Of a stretch of DNA of 64,000 nt, positions 11,307 through 22,720 are shown piece after piece. The DNA is from Sinotaia quadrata. Its lineage: Eukaryota > Mollusca > Gastropoda > Architaenioglossa > Viviparidae. Position 1 is the first letter of the stretch, and each line of letters opens with the position of its first letter. The stretch is taken from contig CM054181.1 in NCBI GenBank assembly GCA_028829895.1, positions 11,118,501 to 11,182,500 on the forward strand, given 5' to 3'. The notes beneath the pieces were generated by a model. That model did no database searches and was not told where the DNA came from. It saw only the letters and a list, made by a program, of their open reading frames with translations. Position numbers and translations under genes: made by a program.

Positions 11307-12364
11307 CACACTCGCGCATATTTACACTGACACACCTTCCACAAACACTGACGCACACCCTCCTCTACACACAGTTATAATGTCATTCACACAGAAACAC
11401 AAACACACTGATACATTTGCAAAAATCTCGCACGGAAAGGGATATAAATAAAAGAGCTAAGAACAAAACTTTAACTTAGAAAGAATGGTTGAAATATTCA
11501 TAAATTTACTGGATAAATTTGTAGTTAGTAAAACACCATTTATTGATTATTGATAAGTCTTCTGAGTTTGTTATTTTAACAGATAACCCCCCCCCTCTCT
11601 CTCTCTCTCTCTGTCTCTCTCTCTATATTATATCCCCCTCCCCTCCGTCCTCTATTAACAGCACAAATAGAACCGCGGCCAGGTTGTAAAAATGCTTGGC
11701 ATTTGTAGCCACTAATGATGCATGGTGGGTGAACAGAAATGCCAGAGTTAATTAGTTAATTTAATAATGGTATAAGTCCTTAGCCCACGTTCATATAATT
11801 ATCACCATGCAACCTTTTATTTGAAAGGAACGAATTGTTAATAATGAAAGTTAATTACCGGTTTTCTCGTCATGGTGTAATATGACCATTCGTAAAAGAA
11901 ATTAAAAAAAATTCTTTAGAAACTGTATTTCTTTTATTGTTATTTTTTCTCGAAACAAAATCTGTTGCAACTTTGCTTTTCTTTTTCTACCTTTTTTCCT
12001 TTAATATGATGCATTTTAGCAGTACCATTTTGTTGTTCAGGCTTTACATGTTCAAACATTTATATTTTTGCAGAAAATAAGTACATACGGGCTTTCTTTT
12101 AGCACACATACTTTAGACTTTACATCTAGTGGATCTATGCATTGCTTTTTATAATTTACTTAAACTTTTATATTGCACTAATTTGAGAAAATTGGAAGTA
12201 CTCATGAGCTAGCGCCATAACTGTACACATGTACTTGAGTTAAAAACCGAGACTGCTCTAGGTGAATAAGAAATTAATCAGTGTTACGTTTCCAAAAGCT
12301 TATTGTGTTTTCATAAATTGATATCATTAATCAATACTAGACATTTACAGCATGTCACAAATTC
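11307..12364. other. No gene seen; contains a CT microsatellite
   Basis: Interrupted CT repeats lie at 11592-11632. The rest is AT-rich unique DNA with no recognisable coding or RNA signals. Confidence 0.45.
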
Positions 12365-12585
12365 AACTTAGCCATTGTTATTAACCAGCTTTATGTAGAC
12401 TTTTCTAGTAATATAACTTAGTCATTGTTATTAACCAGCTTTATGTAGACTTTTCTAGTAATATAACTTAGACATTGTTATGGGGACTTCTCTGGTAATT
12501 TAACTTAGGCATTTATTATAGGGACCTTTCTAGTAATATAACTTAGACATTGTTATTAACCGGCTTTATGGGGACTTTTAGTAAT
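12365..12585. repeat. ~57-bp tandem repeat, about 4 copies
   Basis: Repeating phrases TTGTTATTAACCAGCTTTAT and CTTTTCTAGTAATATAACTT. The later copies have lost part of the unit. Confidence 0.85.
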
Positions 12586-12820
12586 ATTACAACCAGCGTC
12601 ATGAGGCCATCTTAGGTAACCTGGCTTATTTAGCCAGCGTTACGAGGGCGTCTTTACGCGTACTAATTAATTTCAAGAGTCTGTAACGTGCTGTTGTTTT
12701 AGTTGAACATAATTTTGCAGACGTCCTTGCGTACACAACTTAATTTCAAGTGTCTTTGATATACTGTTGTTTTAGTGGCATATCATTTTACAAACCTCAT
12801 TTACGGCTTAGACAGAGAAC

Positions 12821-12925
12821 GCTGTGAGAAAATCTTCTAACCATCAGATATTCCATTAGGTAATTTTATTGTTTTTTTCTTCTAACCATCAGATATTCCA
12901 TTAGGTAATTTTATTGTTTTTTTCT
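12821..12925. repeat. Tandem duplication, about 50 bp
   Basis: CTTCTAACCATCAGATATTC followed by ATTAGGTAATTTTATTG occurs twice. Confidence 0.85.
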
Positions 12926-12952
12926 TCGATGTTTGGAAGCATTCTCAAATTT

Positions 12953-13129
12953 TGTAGACATCAAATTAGGAAGATAACGTTTGTAGACATCAAATTAGGA
13001 AGATAACGTTTGTAGACATCAAATTAGGAAGATAACGTTTGTAGACATCAAATTGGGAAGATAACGTTTGTAGACATCAAATTAGGAAGATAACGTTTGT
13101 AGACATCAAATTGGGAAGATAACGTTTGT
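12953..13129. repeat. 29-bp tandem repeat, 6 copies
   Basis: The unit contains TCAAATTAGGAAGATAACGT and TTGTAGACA. Copies abut with no spacer and only an A/G change in two of them. Confidence 0.95.
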
Positions 13130-13379
13130 GTACTTTAGATTTCAGCTTATGATCACTAATAATGGGTTTCCTTTCAAGTGACATTGCTGTATTAGAATAG
13201 AAGATATGTTTTGTTCATAAATAGCCAAGCTAACTGAAGGGAACTTCCTTGGGAACTTGTCTTCTTTAAAATGGCTCGGCTTAATTTACGTTAATTAGAA
13301 CCTCTTCTGTAGTAAGTGACTGGCAAATAATTTAATTGTGTCTTCAGCAGAGGTCTAGTAAGTGCCTGCAGTAAATATG

Positions 13380-13560
13380 TCTTCTACATGAGTCTAATAA
13401 ATGACTGTGTTAAATATGTCTTCTACATGAGTCTAATAAATGACTGTGTTAAATATGTCTTCTACATGAGTCTAATAAATGACTGTGTTAAATATGTCTT
13501 CTACATGAGTCTAATAAATGAATGTGGTAAATATGTCTTCGACAGTAAGCGACTGTGGTA
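13380..13560. repeat. 39-bp tandem repeat, about 4.5 copies
   Basis: The unit contains GAGTCTAATAAATGACTGTG and TTAAATATGTCTTCTACAT. It lies at the left edge of the related satellite series that runs to about 16.1 kb. Confidence 0.9.
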
Positions 13561-13639
13561 AATGTGCCCTCGATGGGGTCTAGTACATGATTGTGGCATT
13601 CATGCTATCAAACAGGCTCATTTTCGTGACTGTGGTATT

Positions 13640-14440
13640 ATGCCTTCAAACATGGGTCTACTAAAGTCGTGTTCCTGGGATAAATATCACGTAAACATGG
13701 GTCTACTAAAACCTAGTTCCTGAAATAAGTATCACGTAAACATGGGTCTACTAAAACCTAGTTCCTGAAATAAGATTACGTCAAACATGGGTCTACTTAA
13801 GTACTGTTCCTGAGATAAATAGTACGTCAAACATGGGTCTACTTAAATCCTGTTCCTGAGATAAATATTACGTCAAACATGGGTCTTCTTAACTCCTGTT
13901 CCTGAGATAAATATTACGTCAAACATGGGACTAGTCAAACAAGTCCTGTTCCTAAGATAAATATCACGGCAAACATGGGTCTTCTTAAGTCCTGTTACTG
14001 AGATAAATATCACGGCAAACATGGGATTACTTAAGTCCTGTTACTGAGATAAATATCACGGCAAACATGGGATTACTTAAGTCCTGTTACTGAGATAAAT
14101 ATTACGTCAAACATGGGACTACTAAAGTCCTGTTCCTAAGATAAATATCACGGCAAACATGGGTCTTCTTAAGTCCTGTTACTGAGATAAATATCACGGC
14201 AAACATGGGACTACTTAAGTCCTGTTACTGAGATAAATATCACGGCAAACATGGTATTACTTAAGTCCTGTTACTGAGATAAATATCACGGCAAACATGG
14301 GATTACTTAAGTCATGTTCCTGAGATAAATATCACGGCAAACATGGGATTACTTAAGTCATGTTCCTGAGATAAATATTACGTCAAACATGGGATTACTT
14401 AAGTCATGTTCCTGAGATAAATATTACGTCAAACAGAAGT
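13640..14440. repeat. 46-bp tandem array, about 17 copies
   Basis: The unit contains CTGAGATAAATATCACGGCA, AACATGGGATTACTTAAGTC and CTGTT. Two subtypes (ATATCACGGC and ATATTACGTC) alternate in blocks. Confidence 0.95.
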
Positions 14441-14559
14441 TCTTTACTGTACCTGCTTCTATGGGAATATTTAATCCAGTATGAATCTACTACAGCTATA
14501 TTTCAGTGTTGTTGTCAGATAGAGGTATATTCATTGCGTGATTCTGCGGGAAATATTTC

Positions 14560-15500
14560 GTCAAACAAAACGCGTTTATATAGTCAGTATCTCGTCAAAG
14601 AGGACGTGTGTATTTAAACAGCATCTCATCAAACAAGACGTGTTTATGTAGATAGTATCTCCTCAAAAAGGACGTGCTTATGTAGATAGTATCTCTTCAA
14701 AAAGGACGTGCTTAGGTAGACAATATCTCGTCAGATATGACGTGCTTAGGTAGACAATATCTCGTCAGATATGACCTGCTTATGTAGACATTATCTCGTC
14801 AAAGAGTACGCGTTCATTTCGACAATATCTCGTCAAAGAGGTTTTCATTTAGACAGTATCTCGTCAGATATGACGTGCTTAGGTAGACAATATCTCGTCA
14901 GATATGACGTGCTTATGTAGACAATATCTCGTCAGATATGACGTGCTTAGGTAGACAATATCTCATCAATGACGTGCTTATGTAGACAATATCTCGTCAG
15001 AGAGTACGCGTTCATTTAGAGTTTTAGACAATATCTCGTCAAAGAGTATGTGTTCATTTAGACAATATCTCGTCAGATATGACGTGCTTATGTAGACAAT
15101 ATCTCGTCAAAGAGTATGTGTTCATTTAGACAATATCTCGTCAGATATGACGTGCTTATGTAGACAATATCTCGTCAAAGAGTATGTGTTCATTTAGACA
15201 GTATCTCTTCAAACAGGACGTGTTTATGTAGATAATATTTGATCAAATAGGACGTATTTATGTAGATAATATCTGGTCAAACAGGACGTATTTATGTAGA
15301 TAATATCTGGTCAAACAGGACGTATTTATGTAGACAGCATCTCATCAGTTAGGATGTTTAATGTAGACAATATTTCGTCACGTAAGACGTGCTTATGTAA
15401 GCAGTATCGTGTCAGATAGGACTTGTTTATGTAGACAATATCTCGTCAAATAGGACGTGTTTATATAGACAATATCTTTTCAAACAGAGATTTATTTGAG
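14560..15500. repeat. 33-bp tandem array, about 28 copies
   Basis: The unit reads GTAGACAATATCTCGTCAGA then TATGACGTGCTTA, with a second subtype carrying CAAAGAGTACGCGTTCATTT. Subtypes are interleaved in the middle of the array, as expected from unequal exchange. Confidence 0.95.
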
Positions 15501-15569
15501 ATCGTTTTTACACGGATAGTATGTCATCAAGCAATGATCTACACGCACTGCTCTTCTTGGTTATCTGTA

Positions 15570-16080
15570 AGAAATTGCACGAAACATGGGTCTACTTAAG
15601 TGCATTTTAGGGGCAAAATCTCATATATCAAGGGTATATTATAATATTTATTTAGGTGGAAAATGCATGCCTTCCGTGTCTACTTTAGTTCATCACTTTT
15701 TCAGAGAGCAGTACGTCATTCAACAGGAGTTTACCAGAGTGCACATTTCAATTTCTTTCAAAAGCATAATTATCAAAGAGAGAGCCTAATGCAGGACGTG
15801 TTTCATTGGGAAACACGTCATCAAACATAGAGTCTAATGCAGAATGTGTTTGATTGGGAAACACGTCATCAAACAGAGTCTAGTGCAGAACGTGTTTCAT
15901 TGGTTTATATGTCAGTATGGATCTGCTACATATGTGTACTTGAGCTTCTTGTGAAAAATATATCATCAAACGAGAAATCGCGTTTAGTAGGAATATCTAT
16001 ACAAATGTGTCAGCAAACACAAATCTGCTATAGATTTTTTTAAAAATATAAAATATGTCATCAGATAGAAATGTCTGCTA
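15570..16080. repeat. Degenerate array related to the two preceding ones
   Basis: Repeated phrases are GAAACACGTCATCAAACA, GAGTCTAATGCAGAACGTGT, and AAACATGGGTCTACTTAAGT near 15583, which matches the unit of the array at 13640-14440. Short open frames here are not convincing. Confidence 0.7.
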
Positions 16081-16149
16081 CAGTCAGCTCATGTACTTGT
16101 TTACGTGGTCTATTACACTGTAAAAATTGTGTTATCATTTAATTGTCTG

Positions 16150-16530
16150 TTAGGGCTCATGTAGTTGTTTAAATGGTAATACTTACGCTAGTAGGCTTTG
16201 TGTCATCAGAGTGGTGTTTGCAACATTTTTTTTATAATGTTTATGACTTTATGTGGTCTGTTATTTGTACTAGTAGAGATTGTGTCATCAGAGTGGTGTC
16301 TGCAACATTTTTTATAATGTTTAAGTGGTCTGTTACTTGTAATAGTAGAGATTGTGTCTTTAGAGTGGTGTCTGCAACATTTTTTTATAATTTTTAGGTG
16401 GTCTGTTACTTGTAGTAGTAGAGATTGTGTCTTCAGAGTGGTGTCTGCAACATTTTTTATAATTTTTAGGTGGTCTGTTACTGATGCTAGTAGACTTTGT
16501 TTTATCAGGCAGGTGCCTGCTATATTTCAT
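16150..16530. repeat. ~70-bp tandem repeat, about 5 copies
   Basis: The unit contains GTGGTCTGTTACTTGTAGTA, GAGATTGTGTCTTCAGAGTG and GTGTCTGCAACATTTTTTAT. Plus-strand open frames are artefacts. Confidence 0.9.
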
Positions 16531-17380
16531 GTGGTTATTGAGGTTTCTTTGTTGAAGTACTACTCTATTCTAATCACTTTGAATTTTAACATAACTTGAG
16601 TCCAGTCATAAATGCGATAGTTAGCTTATAAGCAGAGTTAGTCTTTTGTTTTGCGGTTGTCACTTCGTGCTATAGTGACTAATGTGCTGTACTAGATTAC
16701 ATTGGTGTGTAGATCCAGCATTGTCATTAACTTATAAGTAAAATGTGTTGCTGTAAGATGATTCCTGTGAATTCCATTCAAGTCAAATATGGTAGAAATG
16801 GTGGCTTGAGTTTGGTCTCAAGAATTCATGAAGATTATTGTGAATGTTCCTCCTGGTATGTTGAGTAAATGCACACAGAAATTTAAAAACACTCCTTGTG
16901 CTTGATAGCAGATGTGAAATTCAGGACACTTCTCTATGGCATACTTGGAGAGCTCATGGAAGATTCTGGAATAGTTGTGTAACGTGTTTAGAAGGGGCAC
17001 GTGACCCTCACCTAGATATGAAAGGCAGTGACTTGTTGCAAACCTCATGATTACGAAATATGTGCCAGCAAAATCCACCATCTTTGAACAGGTTATGTGT
17101 AATGACTTTAACTATTTCTCTGAAACTCTACTCTCATTTCCGTGATGATATCCATGAACTTCATTATGTATTTATGTTAATTGATTGCTTATGTCTATAC
17201 TAGGATAAAAGTGAATGATTCTTCAGCATTAATCGAACATTGTTGTGGAGTGATGTAAATGTCAGTGCTCTTTGATTATATTCATATGTTACATATTGTT
17301 GATTTAATAAATGTATTGTTAAATTTATCGACCTTCTTGCACATACTGATAATCATATGTTGGAAAGATAGTGAGTGGAT
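16531..17380. other. No recognised feature
   Basis: Unique sequence. The 87-codon minus-strand frame at 16818-17081 has a more protein-like composition than its neighbours, but I recognise no family and see no supporting splice or start context. Confidence 0.35.
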
Positions 17381-17631
17381 GGATTAAAGACGGATTTGTC
17401 TTCTCCTTTAGTAAGAAGTTTTCCACCTACGGAAATTCTGTATGACGGTAAATGTCTTTAATGTTATGGAAGAGATAAAACGTTTACAGCATCAGCATCG
17501 CAAGTGAGAGAGACGAGTGGTGCCTTCTAGAGAATTATTAATAACATAAATTAAGATTCTTATCACTTGTAATTAGTTATGGATGATTAATTATTAATAT
17601 CATAACCATTTAGTAGGTGGCGTTGGCATCA
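17381..17631 (-). mobile_element. Dispersed ~250-bp repeat, copy 3 (inverted)
   Basis: Read on the minus strand, this runs from TGATGCCAACGCCACCTA to GGAGAAGACAAATCC and on into TCTTTAATCC. It is co-linear with the copies at 2746 and 39094. Copies 1 and 3 share a slightly longer 3' end (TCTTTAATC after ACAAATCC) than copy 2. Confidence 0.75.
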
Positions 17632-17947
17632 CTCTATCTCTCTCTCCCTCTGTAGGTCTGTGTATATATCTGCTTATCAATCTTATCTACCTACATACCT
17701 AACTAGTTATCTAGTTATCTGTGTGCGTCTATCTATCTGTCTGCCTGTAAGTCAATTATATTACTCTCTGTCTTTTATACCTATCTGTTTCTCTAAGTAT
17801 TTTTAACAATCCATCATAATTTTTTTCAATAGTCTAATTGTCATTCTGTTTCCAGACCTTCCATTTGTTTGTCCGCTGGTTCGAAGTCATCTGTCTCTCA
17901 ATCCATCACTTTTCCGTCTTTGTAATATTCTTCAGTTTGATTCACCA

Positions 17948-18276
17948 TTTATCTGTAGATCTTATTATTTGCGTATGTTCTTCCGGTTTCTGTATAAATC
18001 CATTTATCTGTAGATCTTATTATTTGCGTATGTTCTTCCGGTTTCTGTATAAATCCATTTATCTGTAGATCTTATTATTCGCGTATGTTCTTCCGGTTTT
18101 TGTATAATCCATTTATCTGTAGATCTTATTATTCGCGTATGTTCTTCCGGTTTTTGTAATCCATTTATCTGTAGATCTTATTATTCGCGTATGTTCTTCC
18201 GGTTTCTGTATAAATCCATTTTTCTGTAGATCTTATTATTTGCATATGTTCTTCCGGTTTCTGTATAAATCCATTT
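17948..18276. repeat. 55-bp tandem repeat, about 6 copies
   Basis: The unit contains CCATTTATCTGTAGATCTTA, TTATTCGCGTATGTTCTTCC and GGTTTCTGTATAAAT. Two inner copies have small deletions in the last part. Confidence 0.95.
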
Positions 18277-18283
18277 CAGTCTC

Positions 18284-18430
18284 ATGTATGCCTAGAGTAT
18301 TCGAATGCTTCATTGCTTTCTATATGTGTATTTTAATTCTTGTGTTCAGAATTATGTATGCCTAGAGTATTCGAATGCTTCGTTGCTTTCTATATGTGTA
18401 TTTTAAGAAATGTGTTCAGAATTATGTATT
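18284..18430. repeat. ~72-bp tandem duplication
   Basis: TATGTATGCCTAGAGTATTC and GCTTTCTATATGTGTATTTT occur twice in tandem. Confidence 0.85.
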
Positions 18431-18575
18431 GATAAAATGTTTCAAAGAAAAAAGTATGTTTCCTTAAAATTATACAATGTTAAATAAAATAATAAGTTAG
18501 ACAATTAATTATAAACTGATTATCTTTTTTGTTTTGTACCCAATGATCTCTTAGTCCGCAAAGACTCGATTGCAT

Positions 18576-19490
18576 CAGAGTTACTTCTGGTCTTACAGAA
18601 ACAGAGTTGCTTAGAGTCTTTAGAAACAAAGGTACTTCTGGTCTTACAGAAACAGAGTTGCTTAGAGTCTTTAGAAACAAAGGTACTTCTGGTCTTACAG
18701 AAACAGAGTTGCTTAGAGTCTTTAGAAACAAAGGTACTTCTGGTCTTACAGAAACAGAGTTGCTTAGAGTCTTTAGAAACAAAGGTACTTCTGGTCTTAC
18801 AGAAACAGAGTTGCTTAGAGTCTTTAGAAACAAAGGTACTTCTGGTCTTACAGAAACAGAGTTGCTTAGAGTCTTTAGAAACAAAGGTACTTCTGGTCTT
18901 ACAGAAACAGAGTTGCTTAGAGTCTTTAGAAACAAAGGTACTTCTGGTCTTACAGAAACAGAGTTGCTTAGAGTCTTTAGAAACAAAGGTACTTCTGGTC
19001 TTACAGAAACAGAGTTGCTTAGAGTCTTTAGAAACAAAGGTACTTCTGGTCTTACAGAAACAGAGTTGCTTAGAGTCTTCAGAAAAAAAGGTACTTCTGG
19101 TCTTACGAAAACAGAGTTGCTTAGAGTCTTTAGAAACAAAGGTACTTCTGGTCTTACAGAAACAGAGTTGCTTAGAGTCTTCAGAAAAAAAGGTACTTCT
19201 GGTCTTACGAAAACAGAGTTGCTTAGAGTCTTTAGAAACAAAGGTACTTCTGGTCTTACAGAAACAGAGTTGCTTAGAGTCTTTAGAAACAAAGGTACTT
19301 CTGGTCTTACGAAAACAGAGTTGCTTAGAGTCTTTAGAAACAAAGGTACTTCTGGTCTTACAGAAACAGAGTTGCTTAGAGTCTTTAGAAACAAAGGTAC
19401 TTCTGGTCTTACAGAAACAGAGTTGCTTAGAGTCTTCAGAAACAAAGGTACTTCTGGTCTTACAGAAACAGAGTTCCTTAGAATCTTACA
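18576..19490. repeat. 51-bp tandem array, about 18 near-identical copies
   Basis: The unit is GGTACTTCTGGTCTTACAGA, AACAGAGTTGCTTAGAGTCT, TTAGAAACAAA. Because 51 is 17 codons, the array is open for about 320 codons on both strands, giving perfect 17-residue repeats on each. I do not call a gene: neither frame has a credible non-repeat domain, and both strands are equally open. Two units carrying a linked set of changes (TTCAGAAAAAAAGG with CTTACGAAAACAG) lie 102 bp apart, evidence of duplication in two-unit blocks. Confidence 0.95.
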
Positions 19491-20089
19491 CCGACAGTTT
19501 TCTATTTCACGTATGTTCTTTATACTGACTGACAGTTTTCTATTTCACGTATGTTCTTTATACTGATAGTTTCCAGGCGACTCATATATCAGGTTTCCAT
19601 TCTATATTATTCTAACACACACTTTTAACTACAGCACTCTTATATCACCCCACCCCACTTATCTGCCCTTTCCTGCTGTCAACGCCTTTCTCCACTTTAC
19701 CATACTCGATGCTCAATCCCTTTCTCTTCCTGATTCTTCATTTAATTACTGTTCTTACTGTACATATGGTCTCTCCACCGTTTCAGCGGTCCCTTTTTTT
19801 TGTTGCCTATACTTTTTTATCTCGACATTTGTACCCAACAAATCATGTTATCCACAAAACTGTTTGCTTCCTATACTGTTCTTATATCTCTCTCTCTCTC
19901 TACTTCATTATACTCATTTATTTATTTTTTTTTTTGCTCAAAATTTATGGTGCCTTCTCGTACTTTTCTACTGTTTCTTCCATTCTTCTGTTTTCTGCCT
20001 CCCTTTATCGCACAGACATTGTACATTTACCTATAATCTCGATGTACCATAGTGCATAGAACACCCACCACTAAACTTTATTCCACCCG
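19491..20089. other. Pyrimidine-rich sequence, no gene
   Basis: A 36-bp duplication (CAGTTTTCTATTTCACGTAT) lies at 19495-19565, followed by T/C-rich DNA. Frames such as 19709-20059 consist of F, L, S and Y strings from that composition. Confidence 0.5.
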
Positions 20090-20625
20090 ATCATACGATC
20101 AGCCCTAATTTCCACCCTATTGTACATTAGCCCAAATCTCCACTCTACCTTATTGTACATTAGCCCAAATCTCCACTCTACCTTATTGTACATTGGCCCA
20201 AATCTCCACTCTACCCTTTTGTACATTAGCCCAAATCTCCACTCTACCCTGTTGTATGATCAGACCTAATTACCATTCTATACTAATTACTATTGTACGA
20301 TCAGCCCTAATAACCACTTTACACTATTGTACGATCAGCCCTAATAACCACTGTACACTATTGTACGATTAACCCTAATAACCAATGTACACTATTGTAC
20401 GATCAGCCCTAATAACCACTTTACACTATTGTACGATCAGCCCTAATAACCACTGTACACTATTGTACGATCAGCCCTAATAACCACTTAACCTATTGTA
20501 CGATCAGCCCTAATAATCCACTGTACCGTGTTGTATAATCAGCCCTAATATCCACTTTACACTATTTTACGATCAGCCCTAATAATCCACTCTACACTGT
20601 TGTATGATATGCCCTACTTGTATCA
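20090..20625. repeat. 33/34-bp tandem arrays, about 16 copies
   Basis: In 20110-20250 the unit is ATTAGCCCAAATCTCCACTC plus TACCTTATTGTAC (33 bp). From about 20260 it is CCCTAATAACCACTTTACAC plus TATTGTACGATCAG (34 bp). Both share CACT-TAC-TATTGTAC, so they are one family. Confidence 0.9.
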
Positions 20626-21190
20626 TCACCTTTTATATCCACTCTACCATTTTGTTAACTCACTATGAACCTCCCCTCTCTGCTGAGAGCACGAGCCATG
20701 CAGTATAGTACTCACAAATTTGCATGTTTCCATGGTTTTCAATTACACACATTAATTCTATTTGTCAAGGACTGTATCCATGAAAGGGAGCAAATATTTC
20801 GCTATGGATCTCTTGTGATTTGTTAAACTTAAATATGTGAATTATCTCGCTCTCTTTTCCTCATTCACTTATTTAGTCCACCATTATTATAAAATCTCAC
20901 ACTAGGACAGAGTCCTGGCCAGCGACACATACCTCTTCGATCGTTTAATGAGCACCTACCAAATATGACAGGCATCGTTGTTTAAAAATGTCCTGTTTCA
21001 TCAATCGTCAATTGCATTATCGATTTCTAGACAGGATTGTTTAATCAGAAAATTCCCGCCACTTGTTTACTGTACTTTGCGTATTACTGTAAATAGTAGA
21101 GTCGTACAGACCAGTGTCACTGATTATCTCAAAGAAGTTCGTGGTTCTAATTACTGTAACTGTAAATCATTCGAGAAGTAAGATGACGCG
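20626..21190. other. Unique sequence, no gene recognised
   Basis: Moderately complex DNA. No open frame with recognisable similarity. Confidence 0.35.
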
Positions 21191-21433
21191 TCTCTCATAC
21201 GGCCCCTACGTTTTGTCTAAAGTCTCGTACATCTGGGCGAAAGAATATTAATCCCCGAGAGAGCATGGGGGAAAGTCCGAGTCAGTGACGTAGAAGACCA
21301 TGTTGCATAGCAACGGATGTATCGATTTTCTAAACTGAAGTGGGAGCAGAGACGGAGTCGATAGCAAGACCAGGAGAAAATGGAGTCTACGTGAGGACTG
21401 CTTTTCTGTCTTTGCCTGTCTGCATATTCACAG
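21191..21433 (+). other. Candidate distal promoter and non-coding first exon
   Basis: This GC-richer, repeat-free block holds TGACGT (21286-21291), GTTGCATAGCAAC (21302-21314; an inverted repeat close to the RFX X-box, one base short of the usual form) and a strong 5' splice-site match CAG|GTATGG at 21433/21434. It is 12 kb upstream of the first coding exon of Syt1 on the same strand, so a non-coding first exon is conceivable. The minus-strand open frame across it has no ATG and no known domain. Confidence 0.25.
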
Positions 21434-21809
21434 GTATGGTTAGTAGTTCTTATGTCTACTAGAACCGTTTCCTTCAGGCTTGTTGCTAGATATGGAATAG
21501 ACAAGGACAAATGTCGGTGCCATTATCAGATTGGTTTGAGGGAAAGCTGTTGGAGAGGGGAAACTCGCTCAGGTAGTGGGTTTTGAAGGCCTGATTGGAA
21601 TTCTGATATTGTAGTATCAGTGGCCAACGACAAAATTATTCATGAATTGCTTGCGTTTGGCTGTATAAGAGATGTTACTGCTGTGTGCACGTACTTGTTT
21701 GTCGTCACGTGACTTCTTATGGGGCCGGAGATCGATGTAGACACTTTGTACAGAGCAATAAGTCCAGGCTCTTGCGTTGTCAATGGCGCGTGCTTTGCCA
21801 GCACATATG

Positions 21810-21817
21810 TGACGTCA
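21810..21817. promoter_or_regulatory. Palindromic CRE consensus TGACGTCA
   Basis: An exact match to the CREB-binding consensus in the same complex block as the candidate first exon. AGCCAAT lies at about 21892. Position relative to any start site is unknown. Confidence 0.3.
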
Positions 21818-22199
21818 TGATTCCTTATCCATTGCTTTAACTCACTCTCTTCCCTGACGGGAAATGACGGCAGAAGTCAGTTAAGTAAGTCAGCCAATCA
21901 TCTTTATTATTTTTAATCTGTCAGTACTTTGACTCAGCTAATCATTGTTGTAAGATGTTGTGATTAACCGACTTTGAGGGACTGAAAGTCATTTGTAGAT
22001 AGTGGACAGAAATAATACAAGAACTGGGTGTTTACATGTTTACATAGGCATAATTAGTAATAGTAATTGTTCATATTAAATGTATTCGTTCAACTATTGT
22101 AAGTTTCTTAAATATGATTTAACTGGTACTTCATACTTTAAATCCTTCATAATTGACTTACGTGTGTCTTTTCATAATTATTACTGATTAAGTGATTAA

Positions 22200-22720
22200 T
22201 AGGTTTATTTCATATTTACTTTGTTGATATCCAGTATTGAATTATTAATTGGTAGTTTGATTGATATCTTGTTTATTGATACCAATATTAATTTAGTGAT
22301 TGACAGATTGATTTGATGTACTGTTTGTTGAAAACAGTATTTAATGATTTGATGGTTGATATCCAGTAATTTAATGATAGACTGATTTGATATTTTGATG
22401 GTTGATATCCAGTAATTTAATGTTTGTTGATGGCTGGTATAGGCTTAGGTATCTTGATTGTTGATATTCACTATTGTTTAGTTGATAGCTTTAATTGATT
22501 TGATATTTTAGTTGTTGATACTCACTATTGTTTAGTTGATAGCTTTAATTGATTTGATATTTTAGTTGTTGATATCATCTATTAGTCTTAGTGATAGTTT
22601 CATCTACTATCTTGGTTGCTGATGCTTAATATTGACATAGCGATGGTTTCATTTAACAACTTGGTTGTTGATACTCAGTACTCCCTGTAATGGTAGCTTG
22701 ATTTGATTACTTAATTTGGG
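22200..22720. repeat. Degenerate TTGAT-rich tandem repeat
   Basis: GATATTTTAGTTGTTGATAC, CACTATTGTTTAGTTGATAG and related phrases recur at ~50-55 bp with strong drift. No gene. Confidence 0.75.

Noticed and set aside
12953..13129. Regular 29-bp repeat that might be taken for a CRISPR array
   Set aside because: Units abut with no unique spacers, and the window is animal DNA. The same applies to the 28-bp array at 48830-49340 and the 33-bp array at 14560-15500.
16818..17081. 87-codon minus-strand frame with protein-like composition
   Set aside because: No family recognised and no supporting signals. The length is within chance for this amount of sequence.
18480..19566. Two overlapping ~320-codon frames on opposite strands as repeat-protein genes
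   Set aside because: Both arise from a 51-bp (17-codon) tandem repeat, are equally open, and have no non-repeat domain or conserved start context.
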